64,000 nucleotides of DNA, from the NCBI GenBank assembly GCA_017472965.1, contig JAFUNR010000005.1:62001-126000 (forward strand). Direction: 5' to 3'. The notes under the pieces are model-generated. The model saw nothing but the letters and a program-made list of their open reading frames with translations, did not search any database and was not told the DNA's origin. Shown here in pieces: positions 50,389-59,200 of the stretch; positions within the stretch are counted from its first letter, which is position 1; every line of letters starts with the position of its first letter. The DNA comes from Oscillospiraceae bacterium. GTDB taxonomy: Bacteria; Bacillota; Clostridia; Oscillospirales; Ruminococcaceae. Position numbers and translations under genes: made by a program.

Positions 50389-51084
50389 TCATTTTATATG
50401 GTCTTTGTAAAAAGGACACTTTTCCTGTCTGCACTGATTGTTCAAATGTGAGCGCGTGCAGATCACTGAATCCAGCTTCATATCGATATGTAATTTTTCG
50501 CTTGTGAATTTGACAGCTTCCATGATGGCAAGATAGGAATCTCTTTTACAGCAACGCGGACCACCATTTTTTCCTATGGCATCCAGAGCTTTTGCTGTCA
50601 TTTGATTGGATAACCCCCAGGCTTCCCTTGCCAAAGGAGTTGCTTTCAGAACAATCGAGAGATACATTCCCGTGCTGATGCCGGCACCGCAGGCTCCCCA
50701 AAATCCGCAAGCACCACCGGGGACTTGTTTTCCTCTCTTCTGCATTTCTCCAAGTGCAGACCCAAGATCAATTTCACCGCCTGCGTTTTTGTAAGCGGTC
50801 AGAAGCGCTGATCCGACCATTGTGTGATGCTCAGGACCGTGCATATGGCAAGACGGCAATCTCATCATTTCTTCTAAAATCTCAACAGGGTCATTGGATT
50901 TGCTGTTCAGACAAACAGCAACCATGCTGTCCATTCCATTGGTATGGCATTCATCGCAGACGAAATGACCGTTGACACATCTCGTTTTACTATACTGCTT
51001 TTTGCGGCAAAGCACACATTCCATTTCTTCATCGGTATTCAGATATTTCAACGGTGCCTTGCAAATCAGGCATTCTTCATTCAT
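50389..51084 (-). CDS. DUF5714-family Cys-rich protein
   Basis: 231 residues. It starts MNEECLICKAPLKYLNTDEE with CVLCRKKQYSKTRC and VCDECHTNG: several CxxC pairs, metal-binding. The middle has GGACGFWGACGAGISTGMYL and the end CTRSHLNNQCRQEKCPFYK, more Cys pairs. The family is uncharacterised to my knowledge, and I cannot state its function. ATG 51084 is set by CGAGG in GGCGAGGTAATATCG. It is the first gene of the operon, with a minus-strand TATAAT (51121-51126) upstream. Confidence 0.75.
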   Translation of the reverse strand: MNEECLICKAPLKYLNTDEEMECVLCRKKQYSKTRCVNGHFVCDECHTNGMDSMVAVCLNSKSNDPVEILEEMMRLPSCHMHGPEHHTMVGSALLTAYKNAGGEIDLGSALGEMQKRGKQVPGGACGFWGACGAGISTGMYLSIVLKATPLAREAWGLSNQMTAKALDAIGKNGGPRCCKRDSYLAIMEAVKFTSEKLHIDMKLDSVICTRSHLNNQCRQEKCPFYKDHIK

Positions 51085-51120
51085 CGATATTACCTCGCCA
51101 AATCTCAATTTATCAAATTG

Positions 51121-51149
51121 ATTATATCATATAATTATCTCTTTTTCCA
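51121..51149 (-). promoter_or_regulatory. Putative promoter of the RiPP-like operon
   Basis: TATAAT (51121-51126, minus) lies 37 bases before the DUF5714 ATG; a weak TGGAAA (51144-51149) sits 17 bases further. The AT-rich upstream region may help. Confidence 0.45.
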
Positions 51150-51243
51150 CCGGATAATACTTTGATATATAATCCCGATCCTCTCCAAAGGACCTTTTGG
51201 GGAAATGATATCTTTTGAATTCAACTTAAAAAAACAGAACAAA

Positions 51244-51451
51244 GGAGTTGTTGCAAAATTGCAACAACTCCGTCAAATTTGAGTTGGCGGCCCAAACAGG
51301 GCCGCCATTTTGGCTCTTACAGAGCCAAAATCATCAAATATTGCAGCAAATTCCTACGGAATTTACACGCGAAACAAAATTTCGCGTGTGGTGTGTTGTA
51401 AAATTTACATTTTGCAACACGCCCTTCCGAACCGATATCTTTTTCGGTTCG
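51244..51451 (-). repeat. Array of seven consecutive hairpins
   Basis: Perfect or near-perfect dyads with almost no gaps: 51244-51271 (13 bp with a 2-base loop, or 11 bp with a 6-base loop), 51285-51307 (9 bp), 51307-51331 (11 bp, loop TAC), 51348-51364 (7 bp, loop TAC), 51365-51389 (10 bp), 51393-51420 (12 bp with one wobble), 51428-51451 (8 bp). The first is followed on the minus strand by T-rich sequence and resembles a terminator. The rest lack T-tracts. The array follows the stop of the 51466 gene. Confidence 0.85.
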
Positions 51452-51465
51452 CAAAGTCAATAAAA

Positions 51466-52677
51466 TCAAGAGTTTTGTGGATATGAGGGTAAATTTAAGT
51501 GCTGACAAAACAGATGCCGGTATTCAACCATAGTGTCGTGTGCAGCATTCTGTAAAATGAGAATCTTTTCCTCGGTCAGGCTGACATTCCTTCCGTTATA
51601 TTCGTATTGGGGACGAAAGGTATTGTCTATGCAGCTTTCTCCCGTAAGAACCTCAAACCAAACGCAGGCATTCAAATATTGACCGCCGCCAATGTCACCG
51701 TCATGTGAAAAATCATCCTTAAATGCACCGTTTTCAATGCGCGAACAAAGGCTGAAACGCTGTGCTTGCGGAATTTCGGGATGCGGCACATAAAACAGCG
51801 GCAGATCCCGTACCTTTTCCCACGCATCTCCGGTGGGAACTCCTTCTATCCCATATGTGTTTGTCATATAAGTCATCAGACTTTGTTTTGCCTTGTAAAC
51901 ACGAGTGCGTTGTTCTTTCGATGTCATATGAAAGGCGGATTTGTACCCGATCTCATTTGCCCAAACCTCGTGCCATAAATAGCGGGCTTGCGGGAATTTA
52001 TCCTTTATATAAGTGAACAGCAAACCAAAATGCGGTTCTGTTATTTCAATAGCTGTTTGTGCATCGCCCGAAGCAAAGGTGGCGGCATTATTGTCAAAGC
52101 TGATAATATTCCAGCTTTTTTCGTTCAGTGCATCGTTCAGACTATAGTTACTGCGAACATGAAGCCCGTTTTTGTCAATAACGCGGAATTCATAATTGGC
52201 CGAGGAATCCTTTATCCACTCATAATGCTGCTTGATTGAACATCCTCCGTAGTACGCAAGCGCCAAAGCGACCTGATCATATCCGGCGGCACTTAACAAT
52301 CCATAAAGCTCATCAACAAAATAGTAGCAGGTGCTGTTGCTTACGAAGAACACGTTTAGTTCCTGTTTCGCCATATCCTTGATTTCCTTATCATCTTTTA
52401 TTTCTCGGTGTGTTTGAGGCAATGTATCGGCTTGCACCATCACCGCAGATGCTGTATTGAGATATGACAATCTCTCCTGTACCTGCAGCTTCGTCCAAAG
52501 AGCCGGCCGCCCCTGCGGAAAGAGCATTTTTCTTATGTTTGCGCCAATGCTTGTTCCTGAACGAAAAAATTGATTTATTAAAGCGCTCTCGCATTTTGCA
52601 TTTTTTAAATCTTCGCATACTTTTATCACATCAAGCGCAAAGGCTTTTGGTTTTATCCTCAAAGGACTTTCTCGCAT
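51466..52677 (-). CDS. Chimera of an IVP-type four-helix-bundle start and a DUF4886-like domain
   Basis: 403 residues. The first 50 (KPKAFALDVIKVCEDLKNAK, then INQFFRSGTSIGANI) match the opening of 23S intervening-sequence four-helix-bundle proteins. It then diverges after about residue 75. From about residue 105 NVFFVSNSTCYYFVDELYGL is the degenerate N-terminus of DUF4886/SGNH-like domains, continuing with LAYYGGCSIKQHYEW and HEVWANEIGYKS. A start at MAKQELN (about residue 102) would give the DUF4886 part alone. No signal peptide. Insertion or recombination into an IVP gene is the simplest reading. A typical IVP upstream region (hairpin at 52722-52740) is present. Confidence 0.6.
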   Translation of the reverse strand: MRESPLRIKPKAFALDVIKVCEDLKNAKCESALINQFFRSGTSIGANIRKMLFPQGRPALWTKLQVQERLSYLNTASAVMVQADTLPQTHREIKDDKEIKDMAKQELNVFFVSNSTCYYFVDELYGLLSAAGYDQVALALAYYGGCSIKQHYEWIKDSSANYEFRVIDKNGLHVRSNYSLNDALNEKSWNIISFDNNAATFASGDAQTAIEITEPHFGLLFTYIKDKFPQARYLWHEVWANEIGYKSAFHMTSKEQRTRVYKAKQSLMTYMTNTYGIEGVPTGDAWEKVRDLPLFYVPHPEIPQAQRFSLCSRIENGAFKDDFSHDGDIGGGQYLNACVWFEVLTGESCIDNTFRPQYEYNGRNVSLTEEKILILQNAAHDTMVEYRHLFCQHLNLPSYPQNS

Positions 52678-52721
52678 CGCTATTGCCTTTTAAACTTATT
52701 GTATCTCCGGAAAGTAAAAAA

Positions 52722-52740
52722 TGCAAGGCAAAACCTTGCA
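52722..52740. repeat. Small dyad upstream of the IVP/DUF4886 gene
   Basis: TGCAAGG-5-CCTTGCA, 45 bases upstream of the ATG. Dyads of this form also precede other IVP-type genes as I recall them. Confidence 0.45.
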
Positions 52741-52831
52741 AACTTCTTCGCTATTCACCGTTACTTATTCCTTCCAAAGCCCCAAAGGCGTTTTAGTAAA
52801 GAGTGAAAAGGTAATATCAAGGCAAGATTAA

Positions 52832-52868
52832 AGGGCTTGCCGCCTGCGCTACACAGACAGCAAGCCCT
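52832..52868 (-). terminator. Terminator of the pilus operon
   Basis: AGGGCTTGC / GCAAGCCCT arms (52832-52840 with 52860-52868), followed on the minus strand by TTTAATCTT. It lies 68 bases after the minor pilin stop (52936). A second dyad GTTAGA-8-TCTAAC is at 52891-52910. Confidence 0.7.
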
Positions 52869-52935
52869 CTTGGCTGCTTGAACAATTTGAGTTAGAAATA
52901 TTTGTCTAACTTTTTGGGGGCACTTCACCAGCTTA

Positions 52936-53595
52936 TTACGCATGGTTTTCACTCTTTCTGAAGCAGAGGAGCGCGCCCAGAATGACAAAGGCTGCACCGG
53001 CGACTGCCATTACGGGAACCGGCCAGTTGGTCTGACCCGTCTGGGGCAGCCAGGGGTCCGGGGGTTCCGTGGGAGGTTCTGTGGGCTTCGGTTCCAGAGA
53101 TACCTTGGGTTTTGCGGTCAGATCATACACATACTGTTCTCCATCCCAGCGGGGAAGTGAGATCAGGAAAGAATGGATTGCAGTGAAACCGTCGCTGGCA
53201 TCCGCTTCCTTCTGGGTCACAACAAACAGGCCCGGCATCAGCTGTGAAAAAACAGCCTTGCCCCCTTCCATGGGTGCTGTCAGGGCTTCCAGTTCATACT
53301 GAACGGCCAGATCCTCCAGTTTCTGGGGCAGCGCGGTATCCTCCAGATTTTCCAGGGATATACTGCTGTCAGCCAGCTCGCTGATCAGCGCAAAGAAATA
53401 ATCTCCGCCATCGTTGGCAATATCGCCCACCCGGTAAAGGGTCAGGCGGCCACTGTCCAAAGGTTCTGCGTCATAGGCCATCTCCAGGGTCAGGGATGCC
53501 GGCCGCTCGGGATCCGGAATCTCCGCTGCGTGGGCAGTCCAGGTCAGCCCCATCAGCAGGGTGATCGCCAGAACGCATATCATCAATTTTTTCAT
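52936..53595 (-). CDS. Minor pilin with LPQTG sorting signal
   Basis: 219 residues. Signal peptide at residues 1-24 (LMICVLAITLLMGLTWTAHA). The exported part is a beta-rich pilin domain (SLTLEMAYDAEPLDSGRLTL; GLFVVTQKEA). A Pro-rich linker (LEPKPTEPPTEPPDP) precedes LPQTGQTNW, a hydrophobic helix and a basic tail: a complete sortase signal. The short length suits a basal pilin that anchors the fibre to the wall. The stop of the sortase gene overlaps the ATG (TGATG). Confidence 0.8.
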   Translation of the reverse strand: MKKLMICVLAITLLMGLTWTAHAAEIPDPERPASLTLEMAYDAEPLDSGRLTLYRVGDIANDGGDYFFALISELADSSISLENLEDTALPQKLEDLAVQYELEALTAPMEGGKAVFSQLMPGLFVVTQKEADASDGFTAIHSFLISLPRWDGEQYVYDLTAKPKVSLEPKPTEPPTEPPDPWLPQTGQTNWPVPVMAVAGAAFVILGALLCFRKSENHA

Positions 53596-54425
53596 CACAG
53601 CTGGGGCCTCCTTTTCTTTTTAGGTTTGGGTAGGATCAGAATGATCAGCAAAAGCAGCAGAATGGGAGCCGCCACCATGGGCGCTACCAGCACCGGCTGG
53701 ATCTGCACCGCATCTGCCGTTACACGCCTTACAACAACCTCTTCCGCATTCTCGATTCTGGTTCCGCGAACCAGCAGACGGTGGGTGTTGATGCCGTAGG
53801 GGGTACAGGTCACCAAGGTACAGTAGTCCTCCCCTTCCTGCACATACAGCGGCTCCACCTCATGAGGTAAAACCGCAAGGATCTGATCCACCTCATAGGT
53901 CAGGATCCGGTCAACAACGGACAAAGTAAAGGTATCACCGATCTGCATCTTATCCAGATCCGTAAACAGGCGGGCGCTGGGCAGGCCTCTGTGGGCGGAG
54001 AGCACGCAGTGGGTATTTTCTCCGCCGGTGGGCAGGCTGCTGCCCTCCACATGACCCGCAGCGATCTGAAGAACACCCTCGGAAGTACCGTGGTAAATCG
54101 GCAGCTGCACCTGAATGCCGGGAATATCGATATAACCCACGATGCCGGTGCCGGTAATATCCAGAAGGTCATCGTAACCGGGCACCTGATCATAGTACAT
54201 CAGGGGGAACTTGAGCTGACGCAGCTGCTCGTTATAGGCCATAGCCGCTTCGAACAGGTGGGTGTAGTCCTCCTCCTTCATCTCAGAGAGGATTGCATCG
54301 TAGTCAGCGATGGCTCTGGACTGGTGAAAGGAGTTCCACCAGTCGGCAATCGTCGGATACAGGATCAGGGACAACCCTACGACCAGCACAAGTATAAGAA
54401 GAATGGTGGTAATGTGCTTTTTCAT
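53595..54425 (-). CDS. srtC: Class C (pilus-specific) sortase
   Basis: 276 residues with an N-terminal helix (ILLILVLVVGLSLILYP) and a C-terminal one (PMVAAPILLLLLIILILP), as in class C sortases. Catalytic residues: His145 in VLSAHRG, Cys207 in CTLVTCTPYG and Arg216 in INTHRLLVRG. A lid-like segment precedes the core (about 70-90) but lacks the usual DPW/DPF motif. It polymerises the backbone pilin and attaches minor pilins. It lies 86 bases after the backbone pilin gene. Confidence 0.9.
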   Translation of the reverse strand: MKKHITTILLILVLVVGLSLILYPTIADWWNSFHQSRAIADYDAILSEMKEEDYTHLFEAAMAYNEQLRQLKFPLMYYDQVPGYDDLLDITGTGIVGYIDIPGIQVQLPIYHGTSEGVLQIAAGHVEGSSLPTGGENTHCVLSAHRGLPSARLFTDLDKMQIGDTFTLSVVDRILTYEVDQILAVLPHEVEPLYVQEGEDYCTLVTCTPYGINTHRLLVRGTRIENAEEVVVRRVTADAVQIQPVLVAPMVAAPILLLLLIILILPKPKKKRRPQL

Positions 54426-54511
54426 AGCGCTCTCCTTGGTTCTGCGATTGGGATCTTAAAATCCGGTTTCCCCGGAAGGCGGACCTTCCGGGGAACTGGA
54501 CGGGTCAAACA

Positions 54512-56194
54512 TTATTCAGCAGTCATGCGCTTCTTGGTGACCAGCAGGACAACTGCAGCTGCAACCATCAGGCCGCCGATGACGTAGAACAGGGTGGTAC
54601 CGATACCGCCGGTCTCGGGCAGAACGGAACCCTTGAAGTTCTCAACAACGATGTAGCCGCCGGAGCCGGAAGCTGCGCCGCTGTAGGTGATATCCCACTT
54701 GCCGGTTGCTTCGTGGAAGACGACGGTAACGGTGATGTCGCCCTTCAGGCCGTTGTAGCCGGTGGGGGACACAGTTTCGGTCAGGGTGTAAACGCCTTCG
54801 CCCAGGCCGTCGAACTTAATAGTGCCGTCGGGGCCGACTTCTGCGGTAACGCTGACTTCTTCGCCCTCAACGGGATCCATGGTGACGCTGGTGACAGCCT
54901 TGTAAACGGTGTAAACGCCGCCTACGGGAGCAACATACAGGTCGGGGTTGCTCTCGGGAGCTGCGGGATCCAGGGTGGTGTAGCTGTCATCCTTCATCTT
55001 CCAATACTTGGTCACTTCAGGCTCAGCAGCGGGATCAAACTCAACAAATTCGTTCTTGGTGACCTTGACTCTCTGGTTGGAAACGCCGGTCAGCTTGAAC
55101 TGTGCGCCGGTCAGGGGCTGATCGGTAGCGCCGTCGATCTTGCGGACTTCGATGCCGGTGTGGTGAACTTCGACTTCCTTCCAGGGGAAGACGCCGGTGG
55201 AATCATTGTTGGGGTCATCGGGGTCGTTGGAGTACTCAAAGCGGAAATCGTTGTACTCGATCTCGGCAGCAGCATCATCGACGGTAGCGGTGTACTTAAC
55301 GATCAGTTCGCAGCCGGGTGCAAAGCCGGGAATCACCATGACATCAGGGATGACCACATGGAAATCACAGAACTTGTCAGCATCGTCCTTGGCACAGGTG
55401 TCGGCAGTGGGGGTGCTGATGACTTCCACACTGTAGTTTGCAGCGTCGACAAGAACACCGTTCAGGGTGACCTGGATGCTGGACTCATTCAGGGTCAGGC
55501 CTTCAGACATGTAGTCGTGGAAGACTGCCTTGTACTTCCTGTAGCCGGTCATGTTGCCGGGCAGTTCAGCCTTCAGGTGGAACTCGACGGTCTTGCCAAC
55601 AGGGGTGTCTTCCTTCTTAACATGGTCGGTGGTATCGCCTGTATCGTCAGCGATGACATTCTTATCGGGTTCGGGAAGGTCGTACTTCTTCCTAATGTGG
55701 ATGGGGCCTGCATTGGTGACCTGCAGCAGAGCGGGGTTGCGTGCATCGCATGCGCTCGCATCAGTCACGTCAACGATCAGGTAGTAACCGTCAGCCAGAT
55801 CCACGCTGGTAGCGGAAGCGGGAATGTCAGTAGCAACAGCGGTGCGGTTACCATAAGCCAGCTGTGCGAACTGACCGATCACATAGGAGGGGATGGTCTT
55901 GTCGGACAGAACATCCACAACATGCTGTGCAGCCTCGGCGTTGTCTGCAATACCGGTGAAGTAAGACTTCGTAACATCATCAGCCTGCAGTGCAGCCAGC
56001 AGTGCGCTGCCGTTTACACCGGTGCCCCACTGGGGATTTGCCAGGTTTGCATCATAATCATTCTGACTGCCGAAGAAAATCTGGTATGCCTCGTAAGCGT
56101 GAGTGGTGTCATTTTGGACAGTGGCTGCGGATGCAGAGACTGCCAGACCCAGAACCATCATCAGGGCCAGGATCAAAGTAATAGCTCTCTTCAT
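54512..56194 (-). CDS. Backbone (major) pilin with LPETG signal
   Basis: 560 residues. Signal peptide at 1-24 (ITLILALMMVLGLAVSASA). The first domain is variable; middle and C-terminal parts are Ig-like CNA-B domains. An isopeptide-type E-box YTLTETVSPTGYNGL lies near 465-480, and sorting begins at LPETGGIGT (about residue 525), followed by a hydrophobic helix and KKRMTAE. The pilin-motif lysine may be in DLPEPDKNV (about 180). ATG 56194 has GAAAGGA upstream. It sits between the tip adhesin and the sortase. Confidence 0.88.
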   Translation of the reverse strand: MKRAITLILALMMVLGLAVSASAATVQNDTTHAYEAYQIFFGSQNDYDANLANPQWGTGVNGSALLAALQADDVTKSYFTGIADNAEAAQHVVDVLSDKTIPSYVIGQFAQLAYGNRTAVATDIPASATSVDLADGYYLIVDVTDASACDARNPALLQVTNAGPIHIRKKYDLPEPDKNVIADDTGDTTDHVKKEDTPVGKTVEFHLKAELPGNMTGYRKYKAVFHDYMSEGLTLNESSIQVTLNGVLVDAANYSVEVISTPTADTCAKDDADKFCDFHVVIPDVMVIPGFAPGCELIVKYTATVDDAAAEIEYNDFRFEYSNDPDDPNNDSTGVFPWKEVEVHHTGIEVRKIDGATDQPLTGAQFKLTGVSNQRVKVTKNEFVEFDPAAEPEVTKYWKMKDDSYTTLDPAAPESNPDLYVAPVGGVYTVYKAVTSVTMDPVEGEEVSVTAEVGPDGTIKFDGLGEGVYTLTETVSPTGYNGLKGDITVTVVFHEATGKWDITYSGAASGSGGYIVVENFKGSVLPETGGIGTTLFYVIGGLMVAAAVVLLVTKKRMTAE

Positions 56195-56290
56195 TGTCGT
56201 TTTTCCTTTCATAAATAAATTTTAATTTATTTTGTATGGATATCCGGGATACACCCTGGCGCAATAGATTTGCCTAGGGCAGGAGAGGCT

Positions 56291-59200
56291 TTATCCGCTT
56301 GCCCCCCTTTCCTGTTTGCGCCTCAGGAGGTATCCATAAATCAGCGCGGCTGCGATTGCAGTCAGGCCGCCGATCGTATACGGGTAAGTACCGATCCCGC
56401 CGGTTTCCGGCAGGTCAAAGCTCTTGTAGTTAGTCACGATCCGGGTGCCGTCGACTCCGGTGGAGTACTCCACCAGGTAGCCCTTTCCGTCAATACCGAT
56501 CAGGCCGCCTTCATCCAGCGCTCTGTCATAGTACAGAACCGTTTCTCCGTCATTTTCCAGGATCGCGGGCTGCCAATCATTCAGTTCACTTTCGGAAACA
56601 TTGGCAACCTCCCGGACGGAGTAGTTATAGTTGCTGACGGAATCATCCTTATTAGCCAGGATCACGGTAAAGACACCCTGCCAGTTGTTGGAGGCATCCA
56701 GCTTCAGCAGGCGCCCCCGGTTCTGGTCATCCAGCACAGGATGTCCGTCCTTTAGAAGCAGCACATACACGGCATCCCGTGTGTGGGCATCCGCACCGTC
56801 ATCCCAGATCTTCTGCACAGGGATCTCTCCGGTGAAGATCAGCGGGCCGTTGGTGAAGTGCGCTTCACCGTACACACCGTTGGGATGATCCACATAATCG
56901 GTGAACCGATCCTCAGGATCGTCAAGGCCGATTACATTGGCGCCGGACGTGTTGTTGCCCATCACAAAGGTTACGGTTTGGGCGGTACCGCCGATGGGGG
57001 GATCACTTTGGGCATTTGTCCCGCTGCCCACCTGAATCCGCTTCAGGGCATAGGTCTCACCCACAGCTTCCGTAACCGTATAGCTGCCGCGGCGCAGGTC
57101 CGTGAAGCGGATGGTGGCGCTTCCCTGGGTCTGACCGGGGTTGACTGTGATGGTCCGGGTCACATCGTGGGATGTGTCCTCTCCGTCTTCCACCCGGTGG
57201 AGGGTGAAACTGAAGGTCTGGGGCATATCGCTGCGGAGGGTCTCCTGGATGATCTTGCAGATCTCGATCTCACCGGAGATCACATGAACCTCATGGACAT
57301 TGACGCTTTCCACGATTCCCAGGCCGGTGGGAAGTGTGGTGCCGGTGCCGACTTCGGCACCGGGGCTGCCGGGCGCGTTGTTGACATTGCCGGGCGGTCT
57401 GCCCTCATCGCCCAGGCGATGGGCATCGTAGACCACGCTGAGGGTGTAAGTCTCCACAGGATGGCTGCAGTTGGCTACAGAGGGTTGTCCCCTAGGGTGG
57501 CAGGCCTCTGTGGCTGTGTGTTCCTGGTAATCCGCCGGTTCGCCGGTCTTCTGCAGCCGGACGGTAAAGGTGCCTGCCGCTCCATGGCTGCTGGCATCAT
57601 CGTAAAGATACTGGAATACCAGTTCATGATCTTCGTCTTCCATCAGGTATGCCCATTCATCGTCGGTCAGTTCCCGCCCGATGGCATACTTCAGGGAGAA
57701 CGCGTCAACTTCCAGGCCGTCGCCGGTATCTGCCACATTCTTATTCAGCACATCTGTGCCGTCGGCAATCAGCTTTTCGAAGCGAATATCCTGATAATAC
57801 TCACGCAGCACACTGATGGGACTGCTTCCGCCGTTGATCAGGTCGCCCAGGTACACGGCAACCTCACTTCTGAAATGGTTCATATTCAGCAGGCGGACAT
57901 TGACAGTGGGAGTATCCAGATGCACAGTGCCCTCATTGGCAGTCACGAACGCATCCTTGTTGGTATCGATGGCATTACCGCCGATAAAGTCTTCCTTGGC
58001 CTTCACATACACAGTACCCTTCCAGCCGTTGGTCAGGTTCTGGTTGGTCCAGTTGACATAGAAGGTGCCGTCTTCCTTGCGAAGGAGCTGACCGGCCGCA
58101 TCCGCAGCGCCGGCGGTTGTGAGCTTGCCGTCCAGGGTGATCCAGTCACCGCTCTTCAGCAGGATCCAATCCCGGTCAGTACCGGAAACCAGTACCGGTC
58201 TGCCGGTTCCGCTGCCGGGTGTGACCCAGGCGATGGGATAGAAGGAATCGCTGATCTCATCGGTAATGTCACCGTGGATCGTCAGTTCCTCCTTGGGGCG
58301 GAAGCTCTCGAAGAGGAGCTTCTGGACAAACTGCAGCAGCTGGGACGCATCGTCCAGAGCGCAGTAGAAGCTGTCGTCGGTGGCGATCTCTTCCAGAACC
58401 TGCTTGCCGGCCTCCACGCCTTCCATGCCCAGCGCCACCGTCATCAGGTGGGACTTGCCTCGGACATCGGCCGCGTAGCCTTTGATACGGGAGTAAATGG
58501 TATTGCCGTTCTTATTGGCAGGGTCATTGGGATTGCCCACATTGGAAGGTGCGTCATCGCCGCTTCGCACAGGTGCGCCGTCGGTGATCAGCAAGGTGTA
58601 GTTGTGGTCAAAATCTTTGTAGTGATCGTTCGAATTATTTAAATGCTCCGTATAGATATGCTCCAACGCACGGTCCTGACGGGTACCGCCGCTGGTCTTG
58701 ATGGAAGAAACGGCCTCCACCAGCATATCTGCGTTATCGGGATTCAGTTCCTCAGGACCGATACAGTGTTCTTCATCCACCGTACGGCTGAAGCGGGTCA
58801 ATGTGATGCGGTTTTTATCATTGACATCCGCCATCTCATAGATCAGGTTTGTCAGCGCTTCTTCCAGGTAGTGCAGACGGTTGTACTCGTCCATTGCCTG
58901 GTAGACAACAAATTCCTTACTGCCTCCCTGATTGTTGATGTAGTTACCCAGAGAACTGGTTCCCAGATCAAAGCCGATACCGCAGCCGTTGGAGCGGGTG
59001 CCGGTCGGCTCTGCGTTACGCTGATCCGCGTAGGAGCGGTTTTCCGGGAAGATAACGGTTTCATTGTCATCCTGATATCCCGGATCATTGCTGAACTTGG
59101 CCTTGGCATAGTAAGAAGCATCCTGGCAGAGCCATGCGGAGCCGTCATGCCATACAGCCCAGACGGTGGATGTTCCCTGAGGATCCGCAATGACATAGTG

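Noticed and set aside
51244-51451. CRISPR array
   Set aside because: The units are inverted repeats of different sequence and length, not direct repeats with spacers; no cas gene is present.
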